Assembly: GCF_018362775.1 (NCBI RefSeq)
Contig: NZ_JAGYXY010000002.1
Coordinates: forward strand, 411,035 to 475,034
DNA: 64,000 bases
Source: Alistipes montrealensis
Lineage (GTDB): Bacteria > Bacteroidota > Bacteroidia > Bacteroidales > Rikenellaceae
Reading direction: 5' to 3'
Below, piece after piece: positions 8,515 to 17,997 of the stretch. How positions within the stretch are numbered: the stretch's first letter is position 1; the number at the start of each line of letters is the position of its first letter. The position numbers were made by a program, and so were the translations under genes. A model generated the notes under the pieces. That model saw only the letters and a list, made by a program, of their open reading frames with translations, ran no database searches and was not told the origin of the DNA.

Positions 8515-11061
8515 ATGAAAACAATATTCGATAAACAGAAAAGATCGGTCGTCGGTCTGCTGATCGCCGTAATGGCGTTTACGGCGGCTCTGACCGGTTG
8601 TCAGAAGGACTTCGAACTGGAACTGCCGCTGGCGGTCTCGGCGCGGGAGTTGTCGCTGACCAAGGATGCCGGATCGACCCACGTACTGGTTTATTCGACC
8701 GGTGACTGGAAGGCCCGCTTTACGCGCAATGTGAAATGGGCGTCGCTCAACAAACTCGAAGGGTACGGCAATCACGAAATCGTGTTCACGTATTCGGCCA
8801 ACTACGGCCTGTCGAGAAAGGTTGGCGTCATCTTCGAGAAAGGTTCCCTGGTCGATACCGTAATGTTCATGCAGGCCGGATCGGTGACCGATCCGTCGAT
8901 TGCATTCTCGAAACCTGCCGTCACGTTGCTGAAGGCGCAATCCCAGATCCTGGCTCCGATCAACACCAACCTGCGTTACAGCATCGACGATATGGAGGCT
9001 ACCGTTACCTATTATGACGAGAACGGCCTGCCCAACGACCCTGTTCCGGTCATAACGCGCGCCGGGGAGGACGATGGCGAAGAGGGCGGCGACGAGCCGC
9101 AGGCTCAGCCCGTCGCACCCTGGATTTCCAATGTTTCGATTACGCAGAAAGGCGTTCGGTTCGAAGTTGCGGATAATGAAACGAGCTTTGTCCGGTGGGC
9201 CGACCTGACCGTCCTCATCGAAAGCGCCGAGGGCGACGTTATCAAATCGGTGCTGACCGTTACGCAGGGTAACGCCACCCCCGCATTCAAACTGGACAGC
9301 GATGCGGGGACCTACGAAGGTTACGCCCAGCAGTGCATCGTTCCGGCCATGACCAACAACCTCGTACCCTACTCCGACCAGGTCGATTATTATGTAGTGT
9401 ACGACGTGCCCGTCGAGGAGGGAGCCGAGTGGATTCTGAAGCCCGCGATCACCGACGACGGACTGACGTTCTCGCTGGCGAAGAACGAGGGTTCGGCGCC
9501 GCGCACCGCCACGATCAAACTCAGCTTTACCGACGCCTCGGGGGCATCCGCTTCGGCCTTGTGCAAGGTTACCCAGAAACCCTATCCCACGGTTGCCGAC
9601 TTCGCAAGCGTGCGTGCCCTGACTCCGGGCGAGATCACGCTCGCGCAGTATATCGAAGGGTTCGTCGTCAGCGATCCGGCCAGCAAGAACATCGTTTCGA
9701 GTCCCCAGACCCAACAGTTCTTCTTCGACCGCGGCGAGAACGACCGGACGGTCTACATCGAGAGCCTCGACGGGCAGTATGGTTTCTGCCTGAAGTTTGC
9801 GACCGCCGAAGACAACACGCTGGCGCGCTTCTCGAAGGTGCGGCTTGCAATCGCCGGAGCTACCCTCGAAAAGAAGGCCGATCCCGAATGCTATACCATC
9901 TCGGGGCTTACCGCAGCCAACATCCTGGAAACCTCGACTCCCGACGAATTCAAGATTCCCGTTAAGACCAAGAGCATCGCCGAACTTACCGACGCCGATA
10001 TCTATACGCTGGTTTCCGTGACTGGCCTGGAGATCATGTGCAAGGACGGCGCCTACACCAACTGTACCGACGGCTATTCGTTCAAGGACGCACTGAACGC
10101 GATCGGTACGGCCACAGCCCCGCGCTGGGATGTCGCTCCGCTGATGTGCTACGACAAGGGCGGCAACTCCATCTTCATGCTGACCAATGCGGCCGTATCG
10201 TGGCGCCGCCACAGTTCGGGCCGCGATCTGGAGTTTAACTCGATCGTTGCACAGGGTTCGGGTACGTTCCGGGGCATCGTTGTCGCCGACGATATCGCCC
10301 CCATCCGTTTCGGCGACCTCGGCCGCTACCAGTTGCGCGCCATGACCAAAGAGGAGATCGCGCTGAACGACGAACCGTTTATGAAAACCGTCGTAGAGTG
10401 GAACTGGAACGACCGTAAGGTCGACCTTATTCCGGAGATCGGCGCGGGCGAGATCAACAAATACGGCGCTACGCAGGCCGGTGCTTCGGACTTCAACAAC
10501 GTCGTCTGCTCGGGTACGGGCGGTGCGACGACCGAGCAGAAGGGACTGGTGGCGAACGGCGGAATCTTGTTCTCCCAGCAGTGGTGGGACTTCAAGGCCG
10601 ACGAAGGCAAGTATTTCGACATTTCGTTCTCGACGCAGGGCATCAGCGGTTCGAGCCTGATCTTCGGTATCACCTGGGGCCACGGTTCGATGAGCAATAC
10701 GACGATCTTCGGTCCTGCCCACTGGAACCTGCTTTACTCCGTAGACGGCGGCGCGACGTTCCGGGCCGTTCCCAACTGTCCGATGCTCAAAAAACGCTCG
10801 ATAACGTGGTGGTCCACCACCTCCCAGGATGCGACGCCGGGCTTCACCGAGCATCTGCGCAAACTGCCCGCCGACTGCTTCGGCAAGGAGAAGGTGGTAC
10901 TGCGCCTGCAAGTGGCCGACAAGGTTACCGACATCGATCCGAAAGCTACGGCTTCGAACTACCTGACGGCCCTGGGCATCGAAAAGGGCACGCTCACCGA
11001 GTCGGTTGCGGCGGGCAACAGCCAGACCCGTATCGGTACGATTACGGTACGCTATAACTAA
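8515..11061 (+). CDS. Surface lipoprotein with BACON-like and DUF5689-like domains
   Basis: This 848-residue lipoprotein (lipobox ending at Cys29, ALTGC) has several BACON-type Ig-like domains in its first 360 residues. Each closes with a VTQ-like strand (ITQKGVRFEV, LTVTQGN, KVTQKPYP). A DUF5689-like segment follows at about 360-620 (VADFASVRALTPG, YIEGFVVSDPASKN, TVYIESLDGQYGFCLKF); I recall that this family has been likened to OB folds of secreted nucleases. The C-terminal 200 residues form a beta-sandwich ending IGTITVRYN. No catalytic residues are evident, so a ligand-binding role is inferred. It is a paralogue of the next gene. Confidence 0.75.
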   Translation: MKTIFDKQKRSVVGLLIAVMAFTAALTGCQKDFELELPLAVSARELSLTKDAGSTHVLVYSTGDWKARFTRNVKWASLNKLEGYGNHEIVFTYSANYGLSRKVGVIFEKGSLVDTVMFMQAGSVTDPSIAFSKPAVTLLKAQSQILAPINTNLRYSIDDMEATVTYYDENGLPNDPVPVITRAGEDDGEEGGDEPQAQPVAPWISNVSITQKGVRFEVADNETSFVRWADLTVLIESAEGDVIKSVLTVTQGNATPAFKLDSDAGTYEGYAQQCIVPAMTNNLVPYSDQVDYYVVYDVPVEEGAEWILKPAITDDGLTFSLAKNEGSAPRTATIKLSFTDASGASASALCKVTQKPYPTVADFASVRALTPGEITLAQYIEGFVVSDPASKNIVSSPQTQQFFFDRGENDRTVYIESLDGQYGFCLKFATAEDNTLARFSKVRLAIAGATLEKKADPECYTISGLTAANILETSTPDEFKIPVKTKSIAELTDADIYTLVSVTGLEIMCKDGAYTNCTDGYSFKDALNAIGTATAPRWDVAPLMCYDKGGNSIFMLTNAAVSWRRHSSGRDLEFNSIVAQGSGTFRGIVVADDIAPIRFGDLGRYQLRAMTKEEIALNDEPFMKTVVEWNWNDRKVDLIPEIGAGEINKYGATQAGASDFNNVVCSGTGGATTEQKGLVANGGILFSQQWWDFKADEGKYFDISFSTQGISGSSLIFGITWGHGSMSNTTIFGPAHWNLLYSVDGGATFRAVPNCPMLKKRSITWWSTTSQDATPGFTEHLRKLPADCFGKEKVVLRLQVADKVTDIDPKATASNYLTALGIEKGTLTESVAAGNSQTRIGTITVRYN

Positions 11062-11063
11062 AT

Positions 11064-11107
11064 GTCTTCGAGCCGTGCGGCAGATTGCCTGCCGCACGGG
11101 CGAAGAC
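11064..11107 (+). other. Long intergenic stem-loop between two DUF5689-like genes
   Basis: The arms 11064-11070 and 11073-11083 pair with 11101-11107 and 11089-11099 around a 5-nt loop. This gives about 18 base pairs with a small internal bulge. There is no T-run, so it is more likely an RNA-stability or processing hairpin inside the operon than a full terminator. Confidence 0.6.
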
Positions 11108-11137
11108 CAGACAAACAACGCATAAAATTCAGACCAT

Positions 11138-13615
11138 ATGAACTATCGTAAATCGATAATTAAGTTTTTAGGCATTGCGGCCATATCCGGGGCCATGGTG
11201 GCTTGCGCCAATGCCGATGCCGAGGACATCGACCTCGTCAAACTGGGTGCGCTGGAAAAGGAGTTTGTTGTCGAAGCCGATGCGAGTACGTTCGATATCG
11301 ACATCTATGCAAACGGCTCTTACCATATCGAGCGTATCAACCAGGCCGACTGGCTCAGCCTGACCTGCGGGGAAACGGAAGGCGGCAAAGCCAAGATTAC
11401 GGCCGAATGCGAATTCAACGAGGATTTCAAGCGCAAGGCGGGGTTCGTGCTCTGTTCCGACGTGGATTCCCGTCGCGATACGCTCTACGTCAAACAGAAA
11501 GCGCTCGTCGACGCGCGGATCGAGTTCGACAACTCGTCGGTTACCGTTGCCGGGGCCGGAGGCGAGAACAAGTCGATCATCACCACCAACGTGCCTTTCT
11601 CGGCAATCACGGTCAATATCGAATATTCCGATCCCGAGAACGCCGGTTGGATCGAAGGGATCGAAATCGTGGATTCCGACAGCGAGAAACGCGATCTGAT
11701 TATCAGCACCGAGGCCAATACCGCGGATGAGATTCCGCGCTCGGCAGCCGTATCGCTCTCTTTTACCGACGGCTGGGGAGAGACCGTTTCCGTCGAGTTC
11801 AACCTGTTGCAGCGTACCGCCCGGGAGACGCTCGGACGCGAAATCACGTTCGACGAATTCCGCCAGACGTATGCCGCCAACAAGAAGATCGAAGATTACG
11901 TCATTCTCGAGGGTATCGTGGTCAGCAACACCGCGAACCGCAATGCGGGCGAAAACTCGCAGCTCACGACTTCGACGATCGACTATACCGTGTCGGAAAG
12001 AACGGTCTATCTCGAATCGTTTGACGGCAAGTACGGTATTGCCATGCAGACCAAGTCGACCGAGGACAATGTGTATGACCAGTACGATCATGTGCAGATT
12101 CTCATTCAGGGCGCATCCGGCTACCTGGTCGAGAATCCCGACCGCTACGAACTGCGCAACGTCACCAAGGCGATGGTCATCTCGCGGGTCGCAGGCTCGG
12201 CCTCGGACGTTCCCGTGAAGGAGAAGTACATGAGCCAGCTTACCGACGACGACATCTATACCTACGTTACGCTGAAAGAGGTCGAATTCCCCGTGCGCAA
12301 AGGCGCGATCACGCCGATCAACGAGGGTTATGCGATCGGTACGAACGCACACCGTATCAGCAAATACCCGCTGCTCGTGCGCGACATCAACGGCGACGAC
12401 ATGTATATGCTGACCAACACCAACTGCGCTTATCGCAGCGACGGTACGCGCCTGCCTTACGGTTCGGGCAAGATTTCGGGTGTGATCGTCCACGAACGTT
12501 TCCCGCGTTTCGACTGGCGCGACGGAGCCGACCCGGCCGAAATGGACGATGATCCGACACTCGGGTTTATCGGCCGTTATCAGATCCGCCACCAGACCAA
12601 GGGAGACGTTTGGAACAACATGCAGAACAGTGTCGAGGATAGCTTCTCGGCCCTGCTGACGGAGTACCGTTACTGGAATCCCGATGTCAGCAATGCGGTT
12701 CAGAAGCCTACCTACGGCACGAACGGCTACCTGACGCACACCTATCAGCAGAAGTATTCGGGTTCGGAAAGCAAGGAGTACGTGCAGGCGGCCTACAATC
12801 AGCACATGTGGGGCGGCGGCACGTATGAATACCTGGGGCCTATCGGTAACAACGTCAACTATCTCTTCGGAGCCAACTACGGCAACAAGAACGGCATCGG
12901 CATCGTGATCGACCCCTCGAAGGAGAGTTGGAACCCGCTGATGAACGACCTCGTAAGCCGCAATCCCGATGGAACGATAGAGTGGTGCGGTCCGTATGCA
13001 GCCGATAAGAACGTCGGGTGCGGCACGGGCGGCTGGACGAGCAACGAGGCGATTGCCACCAACTCGCCCCAGATCAATTACAGCGGCAGCACGGGCCTGC
13101 GCGGCAAGGGTAACGTCGGCGGAAGCTGCTACACCTCTTTCGCCAACCACTTCTGGTGGGACGACGACACCGACCGCCCCTATGCATGGCTGATCAACTT
13201 CTCGACCGCAGGAATCTCGACTTCGCACATTTCGATGCAGATTTCCGTCATGAATACGCAGCAGACCTTCTATTCGCCCCGGTTCTGGTGTGCCGAGTGG
13301 GCGCTCACCGATTCGCAGGACCCGAAGGACGATTCGCAGTGGAACCTGATCGGAAATTACACCATTCCCGACGTTTCCGTCTGGTCGAATACGCTCTATT
13401 CGTCGTGCGTGGCCTACAAGGGTATCGACTTCGAACTGCCCCAGGAGATTCTCGGACACGAGAACGTTTACATCCGCCTGCGTCCGACGAGCGACCTTTG
13501 CAGCGACGGCAGCGATTACGCCAATGCGCGCCTGAACCAGAGCGCCAGCGGCGCGGCCCTGGCTTCCGAGCATTCGAGCAACCTCGAATATTTCGCGATC
13601 CGTTATAACAAATAG
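11138..13615 (+). CDS. Second BACON/DUF5689-like surface lipoprotein (paralogue)
   Basis: This 825-residue lipoprotein (lipobox ending at Cys23, AMVAC) has the same layout as the preceding gene. Two BACON-like domains lie in residues about 30-230 (LYVKQKALVDA, FNLLQRTARE). A DUF5689-like region spans about 235-500 (ITFDEFRQTYAANKKIEDYVIL, GIVVSNTANRNAGENSQLTTS, RTVYLESFDGKYGIAMQTK). A C-terminal jelly-roll-like domain ends EYFAIRYNK. The shared VYLES-DG-YG segment and similar termini indicate an old tandem duplication. No enzyme signature is seen. It probably binds the locus ligand at the surface. Confidence 0.75.
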   Translation: MNYRKSIIKFLGIAAISGAMVACANADAEDIDLVKLGALEKEFVVEADASTFDIDIYANGSYHIERINQADWLSLTCGETEGGKAKITAECEFNEDFKRKAGFVLCSDVDSRRDTLYVKQKALVDARIEFDNSSVTVAGAGGENKSIITTNVPFSAITVNIEYSDPENAGWIEGIEIVDSDSEKRDLIISTEANTADEIPRSAAVSLSFTDGWGETVSVEFNLLQRTARETLGREITFDEFRQTYAANKKIEDYVILEGIVVSNTANRNAGENSQLTTSTIDYTVSERTVYLESFDGKYGIAMQTKSTEDNVYDQYDHVQILIQGASGYLVENPDRYELRNVTKAMVISRVAGSASDVPVKEKYMSQLTDDDIYTYVTLKEVEFPVRKGAITPINEGYAIGTNAHRISKYPLLVRDINGDDMYMLTNTNCAYRSDGTRLPYGSGKISGVIVHERFPRFDWRDGADPAEMDDDPTLGFIGRYQIRHQTKGDVWNNMQNSVEDSFSALLTEYRYWNPDVSNAVQKPTYGTNGYLTHTYQQKYSGSESKEYVQAAYNQHMWGGGTYEYLGPIGNNVNYLFGANYGNKNGIGIVIDPSKESWNPLMNDLVSRNPDGTIEWCGPYAADKNVGCGTGGWTSNEAIATNSPQINYSGSTGLRGKGNVGGSCYTSFANHFWWDDDTDRPYAWLINFSTAGISTSHISMQISVMNTQQTFYSPRFWCAEWALTDSQDPKDDSQWNLIGNYTIPDVSVWSNTLYSSCVAYKGIDFELPQEILGHENVYIRLRPTSDLCSDGSDYANARLNQSASGAALASEHSSNLEYFAIRYNK

Positions 13616-13634
13616 TAAATCCGTCGAATAACCG

Positions 13635-13676
13635 GGGGCTGGCAAGTGAAGAAAAAGTCCGGAACTTGCCGGCCCC
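13635..13676 (+). other. Intergenic hairpin before the GH20 gene
   Basis: A 13-bp stem (13635-13647 with 13664-13676, one G-U pair) encloses a 16-nt A-rich loop. Only a poor T-run follows (tgttctt), so partial termination or RNA processing is more likely than a full stop. Confidence 0.45.
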
Positions 13677-13700
13677 TGTTCTTAAATGTCCTTCGAAACC

Positions 13701-15287
13701 ATGAAACTGAATATTACGATGCTCCTGGCGGCGCTGTTGAGCTTTATAACCGGGTACGCCGGCGTCGGCATCATTCCCCGTCCGCTCACGGTCGCCGAAG
13801 GGAAAGGTTCGTTCCCGATCACATCGCGTACGGTTATCGCAGCTCCCGAACCGCTGCGGACATCTGCGGAGATTTTCGCCGAAGACCTCGCACGGGCACT
13901 CGGCGTAAATACGGCCGTCGTAACGGATGGAAATGCGGGCAGGGCGATACGGCTCGCCGTAGATACTTCGCTCGAAAAGGAAGAGTATCTGCTCGCCGTA
14001 ACGCGCAAAGGCGTAACGATCCGCGGCGGTACGCCGCAAGGCGTGTTTTACGGATTGCAGAGCCTGCTGCAACTGGTGGTGGCAAATGCGGGGGACATTC
14101 CTGCCGTGGTCGTACAGGACAAGCCCTGTATGGCTTATCGGGGAGCCATGCTCGACGCCTGCCGCCATTTCTTCCCGGTCGAAGCGGTCAAACGCTACAT
14201 CGACCTGCTGGCGCTGCACAAAATCAATCGCTTCCATTGGCATCTTACCGATGACCAGGGCTGGCGCATCGAGATCAAACGTTATCCCCGGCTGACGGAG
14301 ATCGGCTCCTGGCGCAGGGAAACCCTCGTCGGGCTTATGCCCAAAAAGGGCGAGGAGATGCAGTTCGACGGCCGGCCCTACGGAGGTTACTACACCCAGG
14401 ACCAGATCCGCGAGGTGGTGGCGTATGCTGCGGCCCGCTATATCGAGGTAATCCCCGAGATCGAAATGCCCGGTCACGGACTGGGTGCGTTGACGGCCTA
14501 TCCCTGGTTGGGATGTACGGGCGGCCCCTACGAAGTATGGACCCGATGGGGAATCAGCGAGGACGTATACTGCGCGGGAAAGGATACGACCTACGAATTC
14601 ATCGAACATGTACTCGAAGAGGTGATCGGGTTGTTTCCTTCGCGCCTGATCCACATCGGGGGCGATGAATGTCCGAAACACCGCTGGAAAGAGTGTCCGG
14701 CCTGCCGGGGACGCATTGCCGAAGAGAACCTCGAAGACGAAAAAGCCCTCCAGAGCTATTTTGTCCGCCGGATTGAAAAGTGGCTGCAGGCGCACGGCCG
14801 CGAGATAATCGGCTGGGACGAGATACTCGAAGGCGGAATCTCCCCGACCGCGACGATCATGGTCTGGCGCGACCAGCAGCACGGTATCGAGGCTGTGCGG
14901 AAGGGCAACAAGGTCATAATGACCCCGAAATGGAATTGTTATCTCGATTACAGCCAGACATCCGATCCGAAAAGATGGGAACCGCTCTGCAATCTCCGGT
15001 ATCTGCCCTTGCGACAGGTTTACCGCCTCGATCCCTACGACAGGCTGCTCCCGAAAGAGCGGGAGAATGTCCTCGGTGTGCAGGCGAATGTCTGGACCGA
15101 ATACATGCCGGACATGCAATGCGTGGAACGGATGGTTCTGCCCAGGCTGGCTGCACTGGCCGAAACGGCCTGGGCCTGCGACCGCAAGGACTACAATGAC
15201 TTCGTAAGGCGGTTGCGGGACTTTGTCCGTGTATACGATCTGCGATCCTACCGGTATTCCGATTTCGTATTCCGGGGGATAGAATAG
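13701..15287 (+). CDS. Exported GH20 beta-N-acetylhexosaminidase
   Basis: From the preferred start at 13701 (signal peptide MKLNITMLLAALLSF) the protein has 528 residues; an in-frame ATG at 13686 would add five. A GH20b-type N-terminal domain (about 25-140) precedes the catalytic barrel. The barrel has RGAMLDACRHFF, FHWHLTDDQGWRIEIK, IEMPGHG, the Asp-Glu catalytic pair in IHIGGDECPKHRW (about D322/E323), IGWDEILEGG and ANVWTEYM. GH20 enzymes remove terminal GlcNAc or GalNAc by substrate-assisted catalysis. It is the only glycosidase of this locus, which is compatible with an amino-sugar-capped ligand such as a host glycan or GPI glycan. It probably acts in the periplasm, as no lipobox is seen. 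Confidence 0.93.
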   Translation: MKLNITMLLAALLSFITGYAGVGIIPRPLTVAEGKGSFPITSRTVIAAPEPLRTSAEIFAEDLARALGVNTAVVTDGNAGRAIRLAVDTSLEKEEYLLAVTRKGVTIRGGTPQGVFYGLQSLLQLVVANAGDIPAVVVQDKPCMAYRGAMLDACRHFFPVEAVKRYIDLLALHKINRFHWHLTDDQGWRIEIKRYPRLTEIGSWRRETLVGLMPKKGEEMQFDGRPYGGYYTQDQIREVVAYAAARYIEVIPEIEMPGHGLGALTAYPWLGCTGGPYEVWTRWGISEDVYCAGKDTTYEFIEHVLEEVIGLFPSRLIHIGGDECPKHRWKECPACRGRIAEENLEDEKALQSYFVRRIEKWLQAHGREIIGWDEILEGGISPTATIMVWRDQQHGIEAVRKGNKVIMTPKWNCYLDYSQTSDPKRWEPLCNLRYLPLRQVYRLDPYDRLLPKERENVLGVQANVWTEYMPDMQCVERMVLPRLAALAETAWACDRKDYNDFVRRLRDFVRVYDLRSYRYSDFVFRGIE

Positions 15288-15324
15288 CTGGTTTGGAAAC
15301 CGGGGTGTTTATTCCGGAAAACTG

Positions 15325-16212
15325 ATGATTATGAGTAGATTAGTTGCATTTATGACCCTGTTCGCGATGCTGTGCGGCGGTACGGCGGCGGGGCAGGACG
15401 ACGGGGCTTCGAAAAAGGCCGCCAAAGCCGGCCTGAAGCTGATGTCGTTCAACATCCGCTACTACAAGCCCGGAGCCGACGGGGACAACTGCTGGGAAAA
15501 CCGGCGGGAGGGTGTGCTGAAGATGCTTCGGGCCGAGAGTCCCGATATCGTCGGGTTTCAGGAGCCGCACCGTCCCCAGGTCGATTTCCTGAAAGTAAAC
15601 ATGAGCGATTATGCGACACTCGACATGGGAGTCGATTCCGACGCCAATATCGTGAAATCGCCCGATGGAGGGGCCCATCTGATGATCATGTACCGCAAGG
15701 CGCGGTTCATCCTGCTCGACAGCGGGTTTTTCTGGTTGAGCGACACGCCCGGGAAACCCTCGCGCGGCTGGGACGCCGTGTGCCGCCGCGTCACGGTGTG
15801 GGGGAAATTCCGCGACCGCAGGTCGGGGAAGGAGTTTTACTACTTCGACACCCACTTCGACCACAAGGGGACGAATGCCCGCATGCACGAGGCCCGGATG
15901 ATGGCTGCGAAAATGAAAGAGATCGCCGGGGAGAAGGCCGCCGTTATTATGTCCGGCGACCTGAATACCACTTTCGGCAACGAGGCCCTCGCTCCGTTGC
16001 GCGAATGGATGTCGGGAGCGCGTGAAACGGCTCCCGTGACCGATTCGCTGCCGACGTTCAACGGCTGGGGAGCACACGACCTGCGGATAGACCATATCTT
16101 TTATCGTCGGGTGAAGGTTGCGGGTTATGAAAGTCTTGTGAACGACGCCGTGCGTTACGGCGTACCTTATTTGTCGGACCATAATCCGATTGTCGCCTGG
16201 TTCAAACTCTAA
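15325..16212 (+). CDS. Exported endonuclease/exonuclease/phosphatase family hydrolase
   Basis: This is a compact single-domain EEP protein of 295 residues (293 if the second ATG at 15331 is used) with an N-terminal signal peptide ending near AAGQDD. EEP landmarks are in order: LMSFNIRYY (metal-binding Asn43), VGFQEPH (Glu80), FDTHFDHKG, VIMSGDLNTTFG (Asp/Asn pair), RIDHIFYR and the terminal LSDHNPIVAWF (catalytic His). This subtype is frequent in Bacteroidetes Sus-like loci and its substrate is generally unknown. It lies 37 bases after the GH20 gene and 11 bases before the metallophosphoesterase, so coordinated action with them is likely. Confidence 0.9.
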   Translation: MIMSRLVAFMTLFAMLCGGTAAGQDDGASKKAAKAGLKLMSFNIRYYKPGADGDNCWENRREGVLKMLRAESPDIVGFQEPHRPQVDFLKVNMSDYATLDMGVDSDANIVKSPDGGAHLMIMYRKARFILLDSGFFWLSDTPGKPSRGWDAVCRRVTVWGKFRDRRSGKEFYYFDTHFDHKGTNARMHEARMMAAKMKEIAGEKAAVIMSGDLNTTFGNEALAPLREWMSGARETAPVTDSLPTFNGWGAHDLRIDHIFYRRVKVAGYESLVNDAVRYGVPYLSDHNPIVAWFKL

Positions 16213-16223
16213 AAATTACGAAG

Positions 16224-17891
16224 ATGAGAAAACTGTTTATATTGTTTGCCGTGTCGTTCGCCCTGACGCTGTTCGATACGGGTTGCGGAAAATCGGACGC
16301 AGGTAACGGCCAGGAGGAGCCTTCCGGGCCGGCTCCTGCTCCCGGCGGCGAAATCGACTGGTCGAAAGTCGATCCGGCGGCTACCGTGCGCGGCGTCGTC
16401 ACGTCCGGCGGCGTGGGTGTGCAGGGCGTCGTCGTAACCGACGGCGTGAATATGACGCGCACCAACAAACAGGGTGCATACGGTCTGCGTACGTCGGCCG
16501 GAAAGTCGAATCTGGTTTACCTGACCGTGCCGTCGGGCTATGAGGTCGAGTCTTCGCGGGGCTTCATCCCCCGTTTTTATCGCAGGCTGACTTCTCCCGT
16601 AAGTGTCGAAGCGGTCCAGCAGCACGATTTTACGCTTAAAAAGGTGGACAACGACCGCCATATCATGATCGTGTCGGCCGATATGCACATCCGTAATCGT
16701 GCGATGATAAAGTCGACATCGGCAACGACGCCGTCGATTTGTCCGCCGAAAGGCGAACTCGATTCGGTAACGTTCCGGCGGACATACCTCAAAACCCTGC
16801 GCGAGTACGTGCGCGGCCTGCCTTCGGGCGTGTCGGTTTACGGGATGAACCTGGGCGATATGACGCAGGAATCGCACTGGACGAATGCCAACAAGGCGAC
16901 GCTGGCCAATTTTGTCAACGTATGCGAACGCGGGGGCATGCCGATCCAGACTTTCCATGTGATCGGCAACCACGATCACGACATGGCGGTGCAGAACATC
17001 GTCGGTGAAGACGATTCGGAGGCCGAACTCGCGTATAATGCAGCCTTCGGCCCGACGTATTACGCCGTCAATATCGGCAAGGTGCACTATGTCGTGTTCG
17101 ATAATACGCAATTCATAAACAACGGCGGCGACAGGTCCTATACCGTCCATCTCAGCCAGCGCCAGCTCGACTGGGCGCAGAAGGACGCCGACTATATGAC
17201 TGCCGGCGTCGAACGCATCGTGATCGCCTGGCATTGCCCGGCGTTCCGCCGCAATCCCAAGGCTTCGACGCCGTCGCCGATGGACAATGCGAACGCACTG
17301 CTCGACATATACAAGGACAAAAAACTGCCCGTGACGATCTGGTCGGGGCACAACCATATCGCCGAAACGGTGACTGTGCCGCGCAGCGATATGACCGTGA
17401 CCGAATACACCCATCCCGCCGTTTGCGGCGCATGGTGGTATTTCCCGCTTTGCCACGACGGAACGCCTGCGACGTTTACCCGTTACGATTTTAGCGGCGG
17501 GGCGATAACGAACCGGCGGAGTGTGAATTTCAGCGACGAAAACGAACAGTATTACAGGGTATATAATTCGGGACAGACGAATGTCGACGGGAAACCGGTG
17601 ATACGCATTAACGTCTGGGACTGGCATTCGACGTGGAAGATAGAGTGCCGCGAGAACGGGGCGGCAGTGCCTGCTTCGCAGCTCAAGGCCGTGAATGCCT
17701 ACGACGGTTATTATGTCGCCGTCCATGATGCCTGCGGCAACGACATCGCATCGTTCGATTTCCTGAATAAGTACAGTACCGACCATATGCTCGAATATAC
17801 GCCCGTTACGCCGTCGGCGAATATTCAACTTACCGCAACCGACGAGTACGGCAACCGACTCTTTGTCATCGATACGAAAGTCGTAAACTGA
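16224..17891 (+). CDS. Calcineurin-like metallophosphoesterase lipoprotein
   Basis: The 555-residue lipoprotein (lipobox ending at Cys21) has three parts. An N-terminal Ig-like domain spans about 50-140 (VRGVVTSGGVGVQGVVVTDG). The metallophosphoesterase core spans about 145-390. A C-terminal beta domain spans about 395-555. The metal-binding motifs are all present: D153-x-H155 (SADMH), GD (LGDMTQ), GNHD (249-251), the His of AWHCP and GHNH (375-378). The domain order matches the Metallophos_N / Metallophos / C-terminal arrangement of secreted Bacteroidetes enzymes. It should hydrolyse phosphomonoesters or phosphodiesters and is the last gene of the + strand locus, followed by a strong terminator. 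Confidence 0.92.
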   Translation: MRKLFILFAVSFALTLFDTGCGKSDAGNGQEEPSGPAPAPGGEIDWSKVDPAATVRGVVTSGGVGVQGVVVTDGVNMTRTNKQGAYGLRTSAGKSNLVYLTVPSGYEVESSRGFIPRFYRRLTSPVSVEAVQQHDFTLKKVDNDRHIMIVSADMHIRNRAMIKSTSATTPSICPPKGELDSVTFRRTYLKTLREYVRGLPSGVSVYGMNLGDMTQESHWTNANKATLANFVNVCERGGMPIQTFHVIGNHDHDMAVQNIVGEDDSEAELAYNAAFGPTYYAVNIGKVHYVVFDNTQFINNGGDRSYTVHLSQRQLDWAQKDADYMTAGVERIVIAWHCPAFRRNPKASTPSPMDNANALLDIYKDKKLPVTIWSGHNHIAETVTVPRSDMTVTEYTHPAVCGAWWYFPLCHDGTPATFTRYDFSGGAITNRRSVNFSDENEQYYRVYNSGQTNVDGKPVIRINVWDWHSTWKIECRENGAAVPASQLKAVNAYDGYYVAVHDACGNDIASFDFLNKYSTDHMLEYTPVTPSANIQLTATDEYGNRLFVIDTKVVN

Positions 17892-17929
17892 TCCGCCGTA
17901 TGCGCCCCGCCGGAATGCGGGTAAATCGG

Positions 17930-17973
17930 GAACGCCTGGAATTAATGCTAATTCCAGGCGTTCGGTATCTTTT
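17930..17973 (+). terminator. Terminator of the first Sus-like locus
   Basis: A perfect 15-bp stem (17930-17944 with 17949-17963) with a 4-nt loop is followed by a T-rich stretch. It lies between convergent genes and may work in both directions, although the T-run is better on the + strand. Confidence 0.85.
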
Positions 17974-17997
17974 CGCTTGCTTGGGGAAAAGGGGCGG

